A stretch of 6,170 bases of DNA, taken from assembly GCA_018065885.1 (NCBI GenBank), contig JAGHSL010000187.1, forward strand, positions 1-6,170, written 5' to 3'. Of the stretch, positions 5,224 through 6,170 are shown one piece after another. The notes under the pieces are model-generated. The model ran no database searches. It worked only from the letters and a program-made list of their open reading frames with translations, and was not told where the DNA came from. Both the position numbers and the translations under genes were made by a program. The first letter of the stretch is position 1. Each line of letters starts with the position of its first letter. The DNA is from Candidatus Limimorpha equi. Its GTDB lineage: Bacteria; Bacteroidota; Bacteroidia; Bacteroidales; F082.

Positions 5224-5535
5224 GTGGCCACCGCGCCCACCCCGAACAGGTCTTCAGCACTTCAGTCAGGACAATCTTTAGAAAGATGGTGAAAAACACA
5301 ACACCAACGAAATCAATAAAAAATCAGTCTTTTATTAAACTAGAGCCATTCTTTTTAACACCAATTGCCGTTAATCGTCCATCAATTATCCGTTAATATA
5401 GCGTTGCCGCCAACAGCATTTATGCAACTCTCTGAAGCCACCCGTCACCCATAACCCGTCTGTAGGCGCATAGGTGGTACGACAGCATAAACAGACAACA
5501 AATAGTAACAAACAAAAGCAAAGTACCATACCGAT
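5224..5535. other. Intergenic region upstream of the DUF1016 gene
   Basis: I see no gene here. The left end is GC-rich (to about 5260) and then turns AT-rich. CCGTTAAT occurs twice (5367-5374 area and 5390-5397 area) as a weak direct repeat. No TAnnTTTG box is visible on the plus strand, so the promoter of the DUF1016 gene is either non-canonical or further upstream. In-frame stops at 5503 and 5506 close the frame before the ATG at 5536. Confidence 0.45.
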
Positions 5536-6170
5536 ATGGCAAACGATATTAGCATACAACCAATTTGCACCACCGAGGAACAACAGTTTCAAGAGGTGCT
5601 GGGGATCATACAAATTCATCGGCAGGCAGCTGCAAAGACTGTCAACGAGGAAGCACTGCTCATATATTGGCATGTTGGAGCATATGTTTCAGCCAAACTT
5701 CAAAGCGAAGAATGGGGGTCGGCAGTTGTCACACGATTGAGCGAATACCTCCGCATTCAAGACCCGACGCTCAAAGGCTATGGTCGCAGAAACATTTACA
5801 ACATGGTGCTTTTCTACGACTCATATTCATCGCCGGATTTCCAAGGGCTGCTACAGCGTATCGGCCAAACCGAAACTTTACAGTTCACATTAGCCGGCCA
5901 AAGTCAGCTTCCACAAATTGTGCGGAACGATTCTGCACAAATAGCAACAGACACAAATCAAATTGTGCAGAACCGTTCTGCACAAATGCCTAAGATACTC
6001 ACACTCACCATTATCTCCAATCATTTGGAAATACTCACTCGCCGTAAAAGTGCCGAGGAACGCCTCTTCTACATTCTCTACACCCATCGGGAGCACCTCA
6101 AATACAAAGAACTCCAGCGTGTCATCGCCAATGATGCCTACGGTTCGCTTGTAGGGGGCGACAAGACCAA
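5536..6170 (+). CDS. DUF1016/YhcG-family nuclease protein, 5' part
   Basis: The frame runs from ATG 5536 to the window end (211 codons, no stop), so the 3' part is outside. Residues 37-72 (NEEALLIYWHVGAYVS, then EEWGSAVVTRLSEYLR) and 81-97 (GYGRRNIYNMVLFYDSY) are the signature of the DUF1016 N-terminal helical domain, thought to bind DNA. Residues 153-195 (ILTLTIISNHLEIL, then KSAEERLFYILYTHREHLKYKELQR) match the second conserved block that leads to the C-terminal PD-(D/E)XK nuclease domain, not visible here. Between the blocks lies a variable segment with two 15-residue repeats, QIVRNDSAQ (127-135) and QIVQNRSAQ (142-150). Known family members include E. coli YhcG; roles in DNA cleavage and links to restriction or mobile loci are proposed but not settled. 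The start is fixed by stops 10-11 codons upstream and by the absence of another start codon between. Confidence 0.88.
   Translation, partial: MANDISIQPICTTEEQQFQEVLGIIQIHRQAAAKTVNEEALLIYWHVGAYVSAKLQSEEWGSAVVTRLSEYLRIQDPTLKGYGRRNIYNMVLFYDSYSSPDFQGLLQRIGQTETLQFTLAGQSQLPQIVRNDSAQIATDTNQIVQNRSAQMPKILTLTIISNHLEILTRRKSAEERLFYILYTHREHLKYKELQRVIANDAYGSLVGGDKT
5918..5985. repeat. Two copies of a 23-bp palindrome inside the DUF1016 gene
   Basis: Copy 2 (5963-5985) is a perfect palindrome: arm TTGTGCAGAAC, one central C, then the reverse complement. Copy 1 (5918-5940) is the same with two arm mismatches. They are 45 bp apart, exactly 15 codons, and encode the QIV-x-N-x-SAQ repeats. A direct repeat of about 29 bp includes both flanks (CAAA before, AT after). 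Repeat expansion by whole codons would keep the frame. Confidence 0.85.

Noticed and set aside
5196..5396. Plus-strand 66-codon ORF starting with TTG
   Set aside because: Rare start codon, no recognisable family, and it begins in the T run of the nested palindrome.
5386..5673. Minus-strand hydrophobic ORF of 95 codons
   Set aside because: Overlaps the start of the DUF1016 gene; its cysteine and leucine richness comes from reading the opposite strand of a Gln/Asn/Lys-rich region.

Overview
The window looks like an accessory stretch of a Bacteroidetes chromosome, in the Prevotella, Bacteroides or Porphyromonas range. Three things point there: promoter -7 boxes of the TAnnTTTG type, translation starts without clear Shine-Dalgarno sequences, and family content typical of the phylum (AAA_14/DUF4143 and DUF234-type ATPases, DUF6266-like proteins, DUF1016/YhcG nuclease). 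I cannot name the species.

Layout. Positions 1-609 (+) hold the 3' part of a gene for a membrane-anchored protein with a carboxypeptidase-regulatory-like fold. At 622-657 there is a short relic of the 3' end of a DUF6266-like gene. It stops exactly where a 72-74 bp repeat and promoter block begins (659-732). Behind that block is an ATPase of the ATPase_2/DUF234 type (808-2115, +). A second, nearly identical block (2169-2240), preceded by two more copies of a 23-bp unit, drives a second ATPase of another family, AAA_14/DUF4143 (2256-3539, +). Both ATPases end in a PD-(D/E)XK-like domain with recognisable acidic and lysine residues. The second ATPase runs tail to tail into a full-length DUF6266-like gene (3536-4159, -), and their stop codons overlap. 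Upstream of that gene lie an AT-rich 11-bp triple repeat, a 12-bp hairpin and a four-unit 11-bp array. Beyond these is a second DUF6266-like ORF reduced to its C-terminal domain (4420-4728, -), with a consensus Bacteroides promoter at 4758-4788.

From about 4790 to 5535 I see no gene. The right half of this stretch holds strong inverted repeats (5055-5092, then a nested palindrome at 5092-5223). The last feature is the 5' part of a DUF1016/YhcG-family gene (5536 to the window end, +). It is open at the right edge and contains two in-frame copies of a 23-bp palindrome.

Most notable: two ATPase-nuclease-like genes from different families carry the same upstream block, which includes an operator-like dyad at the promoter. 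A DUF6266 relic abuts the first block, and an intact DUF6266 gene abuts the end of the second ATPase. This suggests that the ATPases, each with its promoter block, were inserted or shuffled as cassettes and may share control. Their function is unknown, and a role in defence or mobile-element biology is only inference.
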